Below, one piece after another: positions 56,615 through 64,000 of a stretch of DNA of 64,000 nucleotides. The notes below the pieces were generated by a model. The model had not been told where the DNA came from. It made no database searches and was given only the letters and a program-made list of their open reading frames with translations. Origin of the DNA: JTS-RE37 sp963756115 (GTDB taxonomy: Bacteria; Bacteroidota; Bacteroidia; Flavobacteriales; Flavobacteriaceae); the NCBI GenBank assembly GCA_963756115.1, contig CAVWMN010000010.1:1178001-1242000 (forward strand), in the 5' to 3' direction. How positions within the stretch are numbered: position 1 is the first letter of the stretch; the number at the start of each line of letters is the position of its first letter. The translations under genes and the position numbers were made by a program.

Positions 56615-57160
56615 TTATTCATGCATTTTGTGCATTTTGGGTTTGTTTATTATTTTACCATTGGCATCTGTGTAAACATGCATTTTCTCCCCTCCTTTTG
56701 TTATTATTACCCGGTAGCGTTCTTTTTCTTTACTTCCGTTATAATGGGTCATAGTATAGGAGTCTTTCTCCAGGGACCATCCGGGGTAGGCTTTGGTTAT
56801 TGCTGATTTAACAGCATTGGGGGGAGCCACATTTTTCATGTGCTCCATGGTGTTCATTAAATTTCCTGCCCTGTCATAGGTAGCTGTAAACTCCCTCCCC
56901 TTTCCGGAAAGAAAAACTTTAAAGGTGTCGTAATCATCAATGGAATGAATGTCATTGTTGACCACCACATCATTTTCTACATATTCCAGGGGCAGCGCTG
57001 CATATTCATCCCGTGTAAATTCGGGATAATTCCTTTCGACGGATTCAATAACGGCGGCGGGCACCTCTTCTTTCCTGATTTTTGCTTCATAAAGCAATTC
57101 CTGTGAAAAACCCTGAACGGTAAGCCCGATCATCACAATACCTAAAACTGTTTTTTTCAT
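56615..57160 (-). CDS. Exported PepSY-like (BLIP-fold) protein
   Basis: 181 residues. The signal peptide ends GFSQ (about residue 20). Two PepSY-like repeats are visible: VPAAVIESVERNYPEFTRDE...FKVFLSGKGREFTATYDRAG and PPNAVKSAITKAYPGWSLEK...YRVIITKGGEKMHVYTDANG. Such small periplasmic proteins are thought to inhibit or modulate peptidases or sense envelope state. It follows the DUF6515-like gene on the same strand (147-bp gap) and may be co-regulated with it. Confidence 0.72.
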   Translation of the reverse strand: MKKTVLGIVMIGLTVQGFSQELLYEAKIRKEEVPAAVIESVERNYPEFTRDEYAALPLEYVENDVVVNNDIHSIDDYDTFKVFLSGKGREFTATYDRAGNLMNTMEHMKNVAPPNAVKSAITKAYPGWSLEKDSYTMTHYNGSKEKERYRVIITKGGEKMHVYTDANGKIINKPKMHKMHE

Positions 57161-57307
57161 TTTTGTATAGTTTAAAATCGTTTCTATTCTTCTGAATTAT
57201 TTTAATACGCAGGTAGATTTTAGATTTGGGATCTATGTTATTTGTTTACGTGTTAAGGTTCCATTATCCCAAACTGCTGCCCCAGAAATGGTAAGAACCC
57301 AAGGTTG

Positions 57308-57865
57308 CTATTCAGTTAATTCCCCTACCACTTCAAAGGCTTGTTCCCCCGATACAAACACCTTTTCGTAGAGCACTCCCAAATGTTCATAGTATGCTTC
57401 ATCATCAACTGTAACCACATCCATTTGGGAAGGTAATGCATATATGATAGCACCCTGCGGGGCTTTGATTACCTTATACCAGGCACCCATTTTATGGTAA
57501 AAAATGCCCTTGCTGTAAAAGGTCTCCTCTGAAACCTGGTCTCTATCTTTAGGCAATGTGCTTAGACTGAGGTCTTCAGGGGGCGAAACCAGAAGGTACC
57601 TTCCCCCGTTGTACATAAAATAATCGCCATCGTTGTAGTAATAGTTTTGCCCCTTGAAATTAATGGTTACATTACCTTCCATAGCATGACTGGTTTCTAA
57701 AACAGGGATTCTTCCAAAAACAACTTCTTTGGATGAACCCTTTACCATGGCATGTTCTGTGGTCCTGGTTTTCTTACCGAAGGCGGACCCTTCATTTCCT
57801 TGTTGGGCATATGAATTCCCTGCCAGCAGCAAGGTTAAAACAATAGTTATTATTCCGTTCTTCAT
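57308..57865 (-). CDS. Exported DUF6515-like protein
   Basis: 185 residues. A signal peptide ends SYAQ (about residue 21). The mature protein contains NYYYNDGDYFMYNGGRYLLV SPPEDL and KGIFYHKMGAWYKVIKAPQG AIIYALPSQMDVVTVDDEAY, the repeated aromatic Y-Y-x2-G-x-F/Y...PP-G pattern of DUF6515-type envelope proteins. Function is unknown. Its upstream region carries a palindrome and promoter box identical in spacing to those before the membrane-protein gene at 59437. Confidence 0.72.
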   Translation of the reverse strand: MKNGIITIVLTLLLAGNSYAQQGNEGSAFGKKTRTTEHAMVKGSSKEVVFGRIPVLETSHAMEGNVTINFKGQNYYYNDGDYFMYNGGRYLLVSPPEDLSLSTLPKDRDQVSEETFYSKGIFYHKMGAWYKVIKAPQGAIIYALPSQMDVVTVDDEAYYEHLGVLYEKVFVSGEQAFEVVGELTE

Positions 57866-57891
57866 GATAATTGATACTATGATTCTGAGGG

Positions 57892-57936
57892 TAAAAGTAG
57901 CTCAATACCAGCCCTTAAACTGCTACCTAAGTAGCA
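57892..57936 (-). promoter_or_regulatory. Operator-promoter unit 1 (palindrome TGCTAC-N4-GTAGCA)
   Basis: On the minus strand a 16-nt palindrome TGCTACTTAGGTAGCA (57921-57936) is followed after 21 bases by TACTTTTA (57892-57899), one base off the Bacteroidota TAnnTTTG box, and after 26 more bases by the ATG of the DUF6515-like gene. No -33 TTG is seen, as expected for an activator-dependent promoter. Confidence 0.75.
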
Positions 57937-58138
57937 ATGGGATTAGATTTTTCTAACCTAAAACGGCATATCCAAGATACCGGTCCCAAATGGTACTCTT
58001 GATGGGTAAAAGGTAGCTTCGCGGCCCGGTGGCAAGTAAACTGGTGTTAAATAAGAGAAATCAATTCAGGAAAGTATGGGCTGGCAATTTATAAAATGCT
58101 CCTTGCAGGAAGCGAGAATACATACACAATGCAGCGTT

Positions 58139-58847
58139 TCAGGGAATAAACTTCTCCTCTGAAATTGCAAGTAACATTTCTAAATTCTCGACATCGATAT
58201 GTTTGCGGCTGACCGAAATAGCCCCGCATCGTTTAAGTTCCTGTATGTGGCGATTGACCACCGCCCGCGTTGTGCCGATCAGTCCGGCTATTTCGTCATT
58301 GGGAAGGTTGTTGATTAGTTTAAGCCGGTGCGATTTCGCATCGAGGTTCTTCAATATCAGGTTTGTCAACCGGATCAGGGTGCTGTGAAGGGATATATCT
58401 GAGGCAACATCTTCCAATTGTCGCATCCGGCCTCCCAAATAGCGTATCACGGACGCATTCAATATGGGGTATTGAATCATCCAGCTGCGCAACTTTTCAG
58501 GGTGGATATTCAATATTTCCAGTTCATCCAGGGTTTCCCAGTAGACATCGTGCGGGAGGGATTCCAGGAAATACAATATATCAAAGATATTTCCCCTTGA
58601 GAGGATAAAAATGGTATGTTCCCTCCCGGTATGGGGATTGATCTGAAATACTTTGATCCTGCCATTCACGATAAAGTGCAAATTGGGCGTCACTTCCGAA
58701 CTATTCAGGAAAAGGCCTGCTTCCCAAAATTTGGGCTGCATATCAAGTAGCATGGATCGAAGGATTTCTACCCGGAAGACTACCAAAAAAAATGGATTCC
58801 TTCAGGGATTCCAAATACCGTAGAAAATGATTATCCTCAGGCTTCAT
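58139..58847 (-). CDS. Crp/Fnr-family regulator with an N-terminal frameshift
   Basis: The main frame (from Met 58753, about 204 residues) holds a beta-roll sensor (AGLFLNSSEVTPNLHFIVNG RIKVFQINPHTGREHTIFIL) and an HTH_Crp domain (LPNDEIAGLIGTTRAVVNRH IQELKRCGAISVSRKHIDV). It begins abruptly inside the sensor domain. One frame over, ATG 58847 gives MKPEDNHFLRYLESLKESIF FGSLP, which supplies the missing N-terminal helix and joins VEILRSMLLDM through one extra G near 58771-58773. It sits between two genes with identical palindromic operators and is the natural candidate for their regulator. Confidence 0.78.
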
Positions 58848-58967
58848 ACAGGCCGGATCTACATTTGGTTGTTTATTCCACAAGGTAAAGAAATTACGCC
58901 AATAAATTGTTAGTCACTTGAGTAATAAAGCTCCCCATAGTCGTGGAAAAATTGAAATTACCGGTCT

Positions 58968-59437
58968 TTACAACCTCCCGAAACGGGCAGTAAATGCAAC
59001 TGTCATTGCCGCGATTACCACCGTGGCTACGGTCTCAAGGTATGTGGAAAAAACTATTTGAATGACAGGGTAGTCAGATTGGAAGGTTTCCCGCTCCCGT
59101 ACGATTTGCAGTTGGTTTTGGTTTGCGGCTATATAGACCATCAGCGCAGGCAGGAATAGCAGACGAAGTATATCCCGGTCCGCATTAAAAGCATAAATGC
59201 CTGCACATACGTCAGCGGTTGGTTTGAGTGTATCCTGTAATCCCGAATGAGAAGGATAAAGCCTGCCAGGATAAAAAAGATATTGATATTCCGTAGTGCT
59301 ACACCTTCGTAGATGTCCAGTGCCTTTAGAATTACTGCAAACGACACGGCAAGAAAAACGATCAGGATGGCATACGCCCATGCATATTTATTGTTGGTCC
59401 AGTATGTGCGATCCAAAAAGGAGACCTTATATGCCAT
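58968..59437 (-). pseudogene. Small integral membrane protein gene with one frameshift
   Basis: The first frame, from ATG 59437 (MAYKVSFLDRTYWTNNKYAW), has three hydrophobic segments and reaches LMRTGIYFV. After loss of one base near 59161-59164 the other frame continues LLFLPALMVYIAANQNQLQI VRERETFQ and a last helix TVVIAAMTVAFTARFGRL. Joined, this is a 156-residue protein with four transmembrane helices, resembling DUF4199-like proteins only loosely. The operator unit lies directly upstream. Confidence 0.65.
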
Positions 59438-59460
59438 ATCCTGTACGATAATTTGTTAAG

Positions 59461-59505
59461 CAAATGTAATGCCTCAGCGCTTTCAGGACTGCTACCTAAG
59501 TAGCA
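59461..59505 (-). promoter_or_regulatory. Operator-promoter unit 2 (palindrome TGCTAC-N4-GTAGCA)
   Basis: The same 16-nt palindrome (59490-59505) is followed after exactly 21 bases by TACATTTG (59461-59468), a perfect TAnnTTTG box, and after 23 bases by the ATG at 59437. The centre of the palindrome falls about 40 bases before the expected transcription start, the classic position for Crp/Fnr activators contacting RNA polymerase. Confidence 0.8.
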
Positions 59506-59541
59506 GTTTCCTGAAACTGTCCAAAAAAATGGAGTCACACC

Positions 59542-62148
59542 CTATATCTGATCCGAGGTTGCTGTTTTAACCTGCATTACCTTGTTCAGGATGGTAGGTA
59601 AATTTACAAGGTCTAGGTCGCTGTCATACGCCACGTAGATCCTGACCCAAACGGGGTTGAATTTCTCCTTAAAAGATCGGAGGTTTTTATAATGGCCGAA
59701 CTGTTTCATTTTTTCATAGGCAAGTTTCATGGCCCTTTCCGGAAAATTATTCGGTTCATCAATACCGGATAACGGAACCATCCCAAGGTTGAAGGTGCTG
59801 AACCCTTTCTCCCTGTAATATTGAATCATCGAAATGAACATAAAATCCATGGTACCGTTCGTCGCATCGCCTGATTTCCGTATCAGGTCAAAATTTAGCT
59901 CCCCTTTACTGCCGGGTATCAGGTTCAGAAAGGCGAAGATCTTTCCCTCCACATTCTCCACCGTTAATACGGTTTGGCCTTTAAGTTCAGCAGGATAGAA
60001 TATGCCTTGCGAAAAACCAAGTTCACTGCGTTCCATATCTTGTAACCACTCGTTGGAAACGTAGGCGAGTTGTTGTAGAAAAGCATCATTTTGGGGCGGA
60101 TCATGGATTCTGAAGATAAACCCGCTTTTTTGTAGCTTATTCATTGCGTTGCGCAAAGGTTTTGCCTCCCCTCCCTGCAACGTAAAATCCTTCAGGTCTA
60201 CAAAGGCATCCTCGCCGATCAACAACAATTTCTTGCCCAGTGCTTCATACAATGGTTTTGAAGCTTCCGGAATGCGGTAATAAATGGTATTTTTATTCCT
60301 TGCAAGTGCAAAGGCTTCAAATTCCTTTATGCACCGAGCCATACTTTCAGTGGAATGATCGCTGCATACAGGATTCTCTAGTACCATGGCATATCGTTTG
60401 GTGGTCTTATAGGAGATAAACCCTTTTTCATTCTCAAAAAAATATAGTTGTTTATCAAAGTAGGTCTTAAAATAATCCAGGGGGGAAATGCCAAAATCTG
60501 CGACCATTTGCCTGGCCCTTGCAAACCGGGAAGTATCGGGATCCGGTTTACTCATGACCGGCCTGAACCATTGCCATAAAAAGTATAACAGACTCGAAAT
60601 ACCCAACATCCGGAGGCTGAGTAAAAAATACCTTCCAAACGGGGTTAAGGGGTTTAAATCAATGTTCAGCAGGAAGACCGATTTAATGGTGGAGACGACA
60701 GAGAGCCAAAGTGTAAAGTTTGTATTGAATTGCCTGAAATCCAGAATATAGAATCCGCCGATACCATACAGGACTACACTGATCACAAATCCAAGCGCCA
60801 GGGTTCGTTTGGGAAGCTTCAGGGGTACCGAGCGAATAAAATAATCTTTCCGCTGGTATATCAGTATACCCATGGTGAACAATGCCAGTGCGGCCTCCTC
60901 ATAGTCTATTCCCTTGAACAAATGCCCAATAAAGGAGAGCATGGCCAGGAATAAAGCCAGGTAATAGGAATTCCGGTACGCCTGTACCAATGTTACGGCC
61001 GTAAAGACCAAAACAATTCCTATGACGATCACCAGGGTATTGGATCCCTCTATGATATCGTAGGGAATAAAGTCCCGCAATACTTTCACGCGCCCTGTCA
61101 GGGCTGGTGTGAGGCCAGAAAAGATATTGACAATTCCCAAAAAAAACAACAGTACAGGTGCCAGCATTTGCAGAAAGAGCCCATCTTTCCGAAAGAGCAA
61201 TGCAATAATCCCCAGCAGCAATGTGCTCCAGAATTCAAAAAACCGGAATAAAAATGCCACAGACAATGCGGCTACCGCGCTAAACCCGAAAAGGGTCAGT
61301 GCATAGGTCAGGGCAAGTTCTATAGCGCCAATGCCCCTTAAAAATGGCGAAGTTAGCAGTATTATCAAAACCAGCGAATACCCGATAATGGCTACAGGCA
61401 AGGATGGTGTTACATCCAGCGCGGCCATGGCAATATACAAATGTGCCACCCCGATTAATTCTATGATACAGGACAATCCCAACACCACTACCAGGTCCGC
61501 TCGCTTTAGAGGATAGTGCTGCAAATCCACGAACATTTTGGCCAGTCCGGGAGCTGCTGATTGAAAAAGCCGGAAAACAAAGCCCCTTTTTATAATACTT
61601 ACCACCACAAAAGACAGGATTGCCAGTATCAGGGCAACAATGGTGATCAGCACAATGCTGTTACCCTGCAGATCATTGTCTAAAAATAGCAGTATTATCG
61701 CGGGAATAGCAATTAAAATGCTGGAGGCAAAGGAACAGACCGAAAAAATGGTTGAAGCATAGTAGATAAAAGTTTTATCGATTCCCTGTTTCTCTTCGAT
61801 TTCACGGTTGAAAAAAAGTATATTGGTTACCATACCCGCAGGGAGGAATACACTTATAAAATTCCGTTTCAGGTAAAGTAATACAGCAGCCTGTATGGGA
61901 ATTCGCTTTTCCACGGCCCTGAAGCTGTATTGATACATGAGGCTCTGGACCAGAATAAACAGCAGTACCAGCATACCTCCACCCGCAAGCAGCCAACTAT
62001 TGGCTTCCTGGAGTGCGGATTTCACCTGGATGAGTTCTGCGCTTTCGTGCTTGATAAAATAAATGCCGGCCATTAGGGACAACAAACCGAAAAATATCTG
62101 AAAGATCAATTTTCCGTGTTTCCTGAGACTGTGCACCAAATTTTTCAT
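59542..62148 (-). CDS. mprF: MprF-like phosphatidylglycerol aminoacyltransferase/flippase
   Basis: 868 residues from ATG 62148 (MKNLVHSLRKHGKLIFQIFF); a longer TTG start is unlikely. The N-terminal half holds about 14 transmembrane helices with the flippase-type LYLKRNFISVFLPAGMVTNI LFF and LRGIGAIELALTYALTLFG segments. The C-terminal third (about 545-860) is a DUF2156 GNAT-fold synthase (YFFENEKGFISYKTTKRYAM, LRNAMNKLQKSGF, GTMDFMFISMIQYYREKGFS TFNLGMVPLSG). MprF adds an amino acid from aminoacyl-tRNA to phosphatidylglycerol and flips it, giving resistance to cationic peptides. Confidence 0.88.
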   Translation of the reverse strand: MKNLVHSLRKHGKLIFQIFFGLLSLMAGIYFIKHESAELIQVKSALQEANSWLLAGGGMLVLLFILVQSLMYQYSFRAVEKRIPIQAAVLLYLKRNFISVFLPAGMVTNILFFNREIEEKQGIDKTFIYYASTIFSVCSFASSILIAIPAIILLFLDNDLQGNSIVLITIVALILAILSFVVVSIIKRGFVFRLFQSAAPGLAKMFVDLQHYPLKRADLVVVLGLSCIIELIGVAHLYIAMAALDVTPSLPVAIIGYSLVLIILLTSPFLRGIGAIELALTYALTLFGFSAVAALSVAFLFRFFEFWSTLLLGIIALLFRKDGLFLQMLAPVLLFFLGIVNIFSGLTPALTGRVKVLRDFIPYDIIEGSNTLVIVIGIVLVFTAVTLVQAYRNSYYLALFLAMLSFIGHLFKGIDYEEAALALFTMGILIYQRKDYFIRSVPLKLPKRTLALGFVISVVLYGIGGFYILDFRQFNTNFTLWLSVVSTIKSVFLLNIDLNPLTPFGRYFLLSLRMLGISSLLYFLWQWFRPVMSKPDPDTSRFARARQMVADFGISPLDYFKTYFDKQLYFFENEKGFISYKTTKRYAMVLENPVCSDHSTESMARCIKEFEAFALARNKNTIYYRIPEASKPLYEALGKKLLLIGEDAFVDLKDFTLQGGEAKPLRNAMNKLQKSGFIFRIHDPPQNDAFLQQLAYVSNEWLQDMERSELGFSQGIFYPAELKGQTVLTVENVEGKIFAFLNLIPGSKGELNFDLIRKSGDATNGTMDFMFISMIQYYREKGFSTFNLGMVPLSGIDEPNNFPERAMKLAYEKMKQFGHYKNLRSFKEKFNPVWVRIYVAYDSDLDLVNLPTILNKVMQVKTATSDQI

Positions 62149-62571
62149 GTAGGGCAATTTAGCCAGTCCCACCAACAGGGGCTGTAGCGTATATCGGAAC
62201 GCATTGACCGGTAAGCCAGGGATTTCCGTGTTGGCAATGGACCTGTATAATCCCCGATCTACATCCTATACTGTTTATGAATATACTATTTAAACTTAGC
62301 ATCTCACTGTACAGCGACCACCCTTTTCAGTAAGAATTTTTTATATCACATTCCTCCTTGTTGCAGCGAAGTGATCTCCATTGTTTGTTCCCTGGCAATT
62401 TGAGGGCTTCCATGAATTTACAATAATTAGTAGCACACAGCCCCAGTAGGCCTTTCTCTGGGGATTGTTGAATGGTATTTTCAAATGAAGCCGACTTCCC
62501 CCTGGTATTATTTATTTTATAGTCAGGGATTGTTTAAATTTCCTGGATCTGTATTGCGAAAAATTTTTTAC
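62149..62571. other. Divergent promoter region
   Basis: No gene. A hairpin CCCCAG...CTGGGG (about 62442-62464) lies in the leader of the plus-strand gene. Open reading to 62485 in frame with that gene lacks signal features and is taken as non-coding. Confidence 0.4.
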
Positions 62572-62913
62572 ATGATACGGATATTCCTCTTCGCCCTGAT
62601 CGGTAGTATCGCATTTAATACCCACGCGCAGGAATTGGATAAAAAGATTACCAAAATTATAGAGGCTACCTTCGACAGCAGGTCTGAGTTAGGGTATCGG
62701 TTTATAACGCGGATGAACCAAAGTCCTGTCTTGTTTTCACAAATAGACCGGGACGTATTGCAGGATTATAATTTTAGTGACGATTCCCTTGTGGGCGCCT
62801 CATTCAGGATTACCTATGGAACCGCCAGGTTTTATTCCGAAAGAGGGGATACCGAAGACAGGGCATTACTGAAGGAAGAACTGATCATACTGGAGCTGGA
62901 GGAAATTGACTAG
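62572..62913 (+). CDS. Small secreted protein, paralogue of the one at 53943
   Basis: 113 residues from ATG 62572 (MIRIFLFALIGSIAFNTHAQ), a clean signal peptide. The mature part is similar in length and pattern to the product at 53943: KIIEATFDSRSELGYRFITR, DVLQDYNFSDDSLVGASFRI TYG, and an acidic end EELIILELEEID. No known family is recognised. It converges with the DUF1593 gene. Confidence 0.7.
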   Translation: MIRIFLFALIGSIAFNTHAQELDKKITKIIEATFDSRSELGYRFITRMNQSPVLFSQIDRDVLQDYNFSDDSLVGASFRITYGTARFYSERGDTEDRALLKEELIILELEEID

Positions 62914-62954
62914 AGCCATCCTGATTAGCATAAATACAAACAGGAGGGTATACT

Positions 62955-63998
62955 TTATTCAGCAGTTAGCACCACGCGCCGGTAGCGGGTCAACTGCGGG
63001 AAGGCATCATCTGATACTTCCAGGATGATGTGGATGGTCTCACCCTTTTTTATATCCCCTGCTATCTTCACGGAAGCAGTGGCTGTTCCCGCATCCGAAA
63101 TGGTTGTAGCGCCCTTGTAGGTGCCAGCCTCCTTATACTGCCACCAGGAATACGTCAGGGAATCGCCATCCGGGTCGGTCGCACTGCCCCGCAACGAAAC
63201 AGTTTGCCCCGGCCTGATCTTTAACTGTTCAGCGTGGTCCAGTGCTACTACCGGTGCATGGTTTGCATCCGCATATGCTTCCACACACCAGTCGGCCCGG
63301 GCTGCAAAATCCAGTTGCAGGGCTTTGATCCACCGGGTCTGGGGATATGCATTGTCCATTTTGTTGGTGAACGGATTGAGTTCTGCCACCTCGGCGCCAT
63401 CTTCCCACCGATGGGAATTGGTCTTTGATTGCAGCAATCGCCCGCCCCAACCACCATAATCAGGGTTTTGCAGGTTGTTTAGCCCTACATCGATCAAATG
63501 TAGAAAAGCCGGGGAATCGCCTTCAGAAATAAAGTCATAGTTGTTGAATGTACCCCATTGGGTATTTATGAGTTTTGTGGGATCGCCGTGGATATGTTCA
63601 TCGTCGCCAGCCTGCTGCTGCCCGTCGCCATAGCTATAGTACATTTTGGTAAGGGGGCCGTGGTCATTTATAATATGCTCACCCATGAATGCTCCTTCCA
63701 GGTACTCATGCCATTCGGCCGGGACTGCTTTTTGCCAGTTATAGGCCAGGCTCCAGAATTGGTTGGAATTATAATATACTTTGATATCCGGCCATGATTT
63801 TTCGATGTACTTTTTGTAGGTCGCATCCTGGTCGAGGATCGTATACAGGATGGCCTTTGAGCATACCTTGTTATAAACGGCGTTCCAGCCCGGGGTGTTC
63901 CTGAACTCGACTTCTATGGATTTCAATGCCCTTGCAATGGTATTGGTACCGCCCCACACCTGCAGGTATAGCGGTGCCATCTCATCATCCAGTAATTT
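62955..63998 (-). CDS. DUF1593 nucleoside-hydrolase-like protein, C-terminal part (5' end outside window)
   Basis: The frame is open to the right window edge (KLLDDEMAPLYLQVWGGTNT IARALKSIE), so the ATG at 63980 is internal. The visible part matches DUF1593/Sde182-type proteins: YTILDQDATYKKYIEKSWPD, GEHIINDHGPLTKMYYSYGD, EGDSPAFLHLIDVGLNNLQN PDYGGWGGRL, and a C-terminal Ig-like cap (TDPDGDSLTYSWWQYKEAGTY). Such exported proteins have a nucleoside-hydrolase fold and are linked to polysaccharide or glycoside use; the reaction is not settled. Confidence 0.85.
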   Translation of the reverse strand, partial: KLLDDEMAPLYLQVWGGTNTIARALKSIEVEFRNTPGWNAVYNKVCSKAILYTILDQDATYKKYIEKSWPDIKVYYNSNQFWSLAYNWQKAVPAEWHEYLEGAFMGEHIINDHGPLTKMYYSYGDGQQQAGDDEHIHGDPTKLINTQWGTFNNYDFISEGDSPAFLHLIDVGLNNLQNPDYGGWGGRLLQSKTNSHRWEDGAEVAELNPFTNKMDNAYPQTRWIKALQLDFAARADWCVEAYADANHAPVVALDHAEQLKIRPGQTVSLRGSATDPDGDSLTYSWWQYKEAGTYKGATTISDAGTATASVKIAGDIKKGETIHIILEVSDDAFPQLTRYRRVVLTAE

Positions 63999-64000
63999 GG

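Overview
The window looks like a chromosomal piece of a marine-type flavobacterium (Bacteroidota). The evidence is a TonB-dependent receptor with a carboxypeptidase-regulatory-like N-terminus, a tyrosinase ending in a type IX secretion (T9SS) sorting domain, a PorP/SprF-type T9SS protein, VCBS, DUF1080 and PVC-type dehydrogenase genes, signal peptides ending in ..AQ, TAnnTTTG-like promoter boxes, few Shine-Dalgarno sites, and a tRNA gene without encoded CCA. Gene density is moderate, with several long gene-poor stretches.

Layout. 0-5.2 kb: two surface proteins sharing one C-terminal module; the second holds ten Ig-like domains arranged as an 864-bp higher-order repeat. 5.2-9.8 kb: a probable copper cluster (TonB receptor, exported HMA metal-binding protein, secreted tyrosinase). 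10-21 kb: an accessory, partly decayed zone with a bestrophin-type channel, a tandem universal stress protein, Crp/Fnr regulators (one intact, one broken), a cyclase, two near-identical DUF1330 genes, a broken cupin gene, an S41 peptidase fused to an AMPK/CBM48-like domain, dispersed intergenic repeats, and a tRNA-Arg(TCT) gene flanked on each side by a different tandem array. 21-27 kb: TesB thioesterase, a LuxR-type response regulator whose phospho-acceptor Asp is Glu, and a PD40/PorP-type pair with a SPOR domain. 27.5-32.3 kb: an exported operon of DUF1080, cupredoxin-PVC dehydrogenase and VCBS proteins. 32.6-41.1 kb: an acidic lipoprotein, a CheB-5xPAS-histidine kinase, a PQQ/cytochrome c dehydrogenase and an MFS transporter. 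41.4-46.7 kb: small envelope proteins, a PRC-barrel protein, DNA ligase D split into three coupled genes, a CsbD-like protein and a broken DUF808 gene. 47-52 kb: a molybdenum hydroxylase pair, an oxidoreductase and an exported O-methyltransferase. 52.5-64 kb: a response regulator, small secreted proteins, DedA, pyrophosphatase, a stress protein, a putative Crp/Fnr regulon with two matching operator-promoter units, MprF, and the C-terminal part of a DUF1593 nucleoside-hydrolase-like protein.

Together the genes suggest a cell that exports many copper, molybdenum and quinone oxidoreductases. It also carries stress functions (universal stress proteins, CsbD-like, LigD, MprF, DedA). At least six single-base frameshifts fall in otherwise conserved genes between 46.0 and 59.2 kb; these may be decay or assembly errors, and the raw reads should decide.
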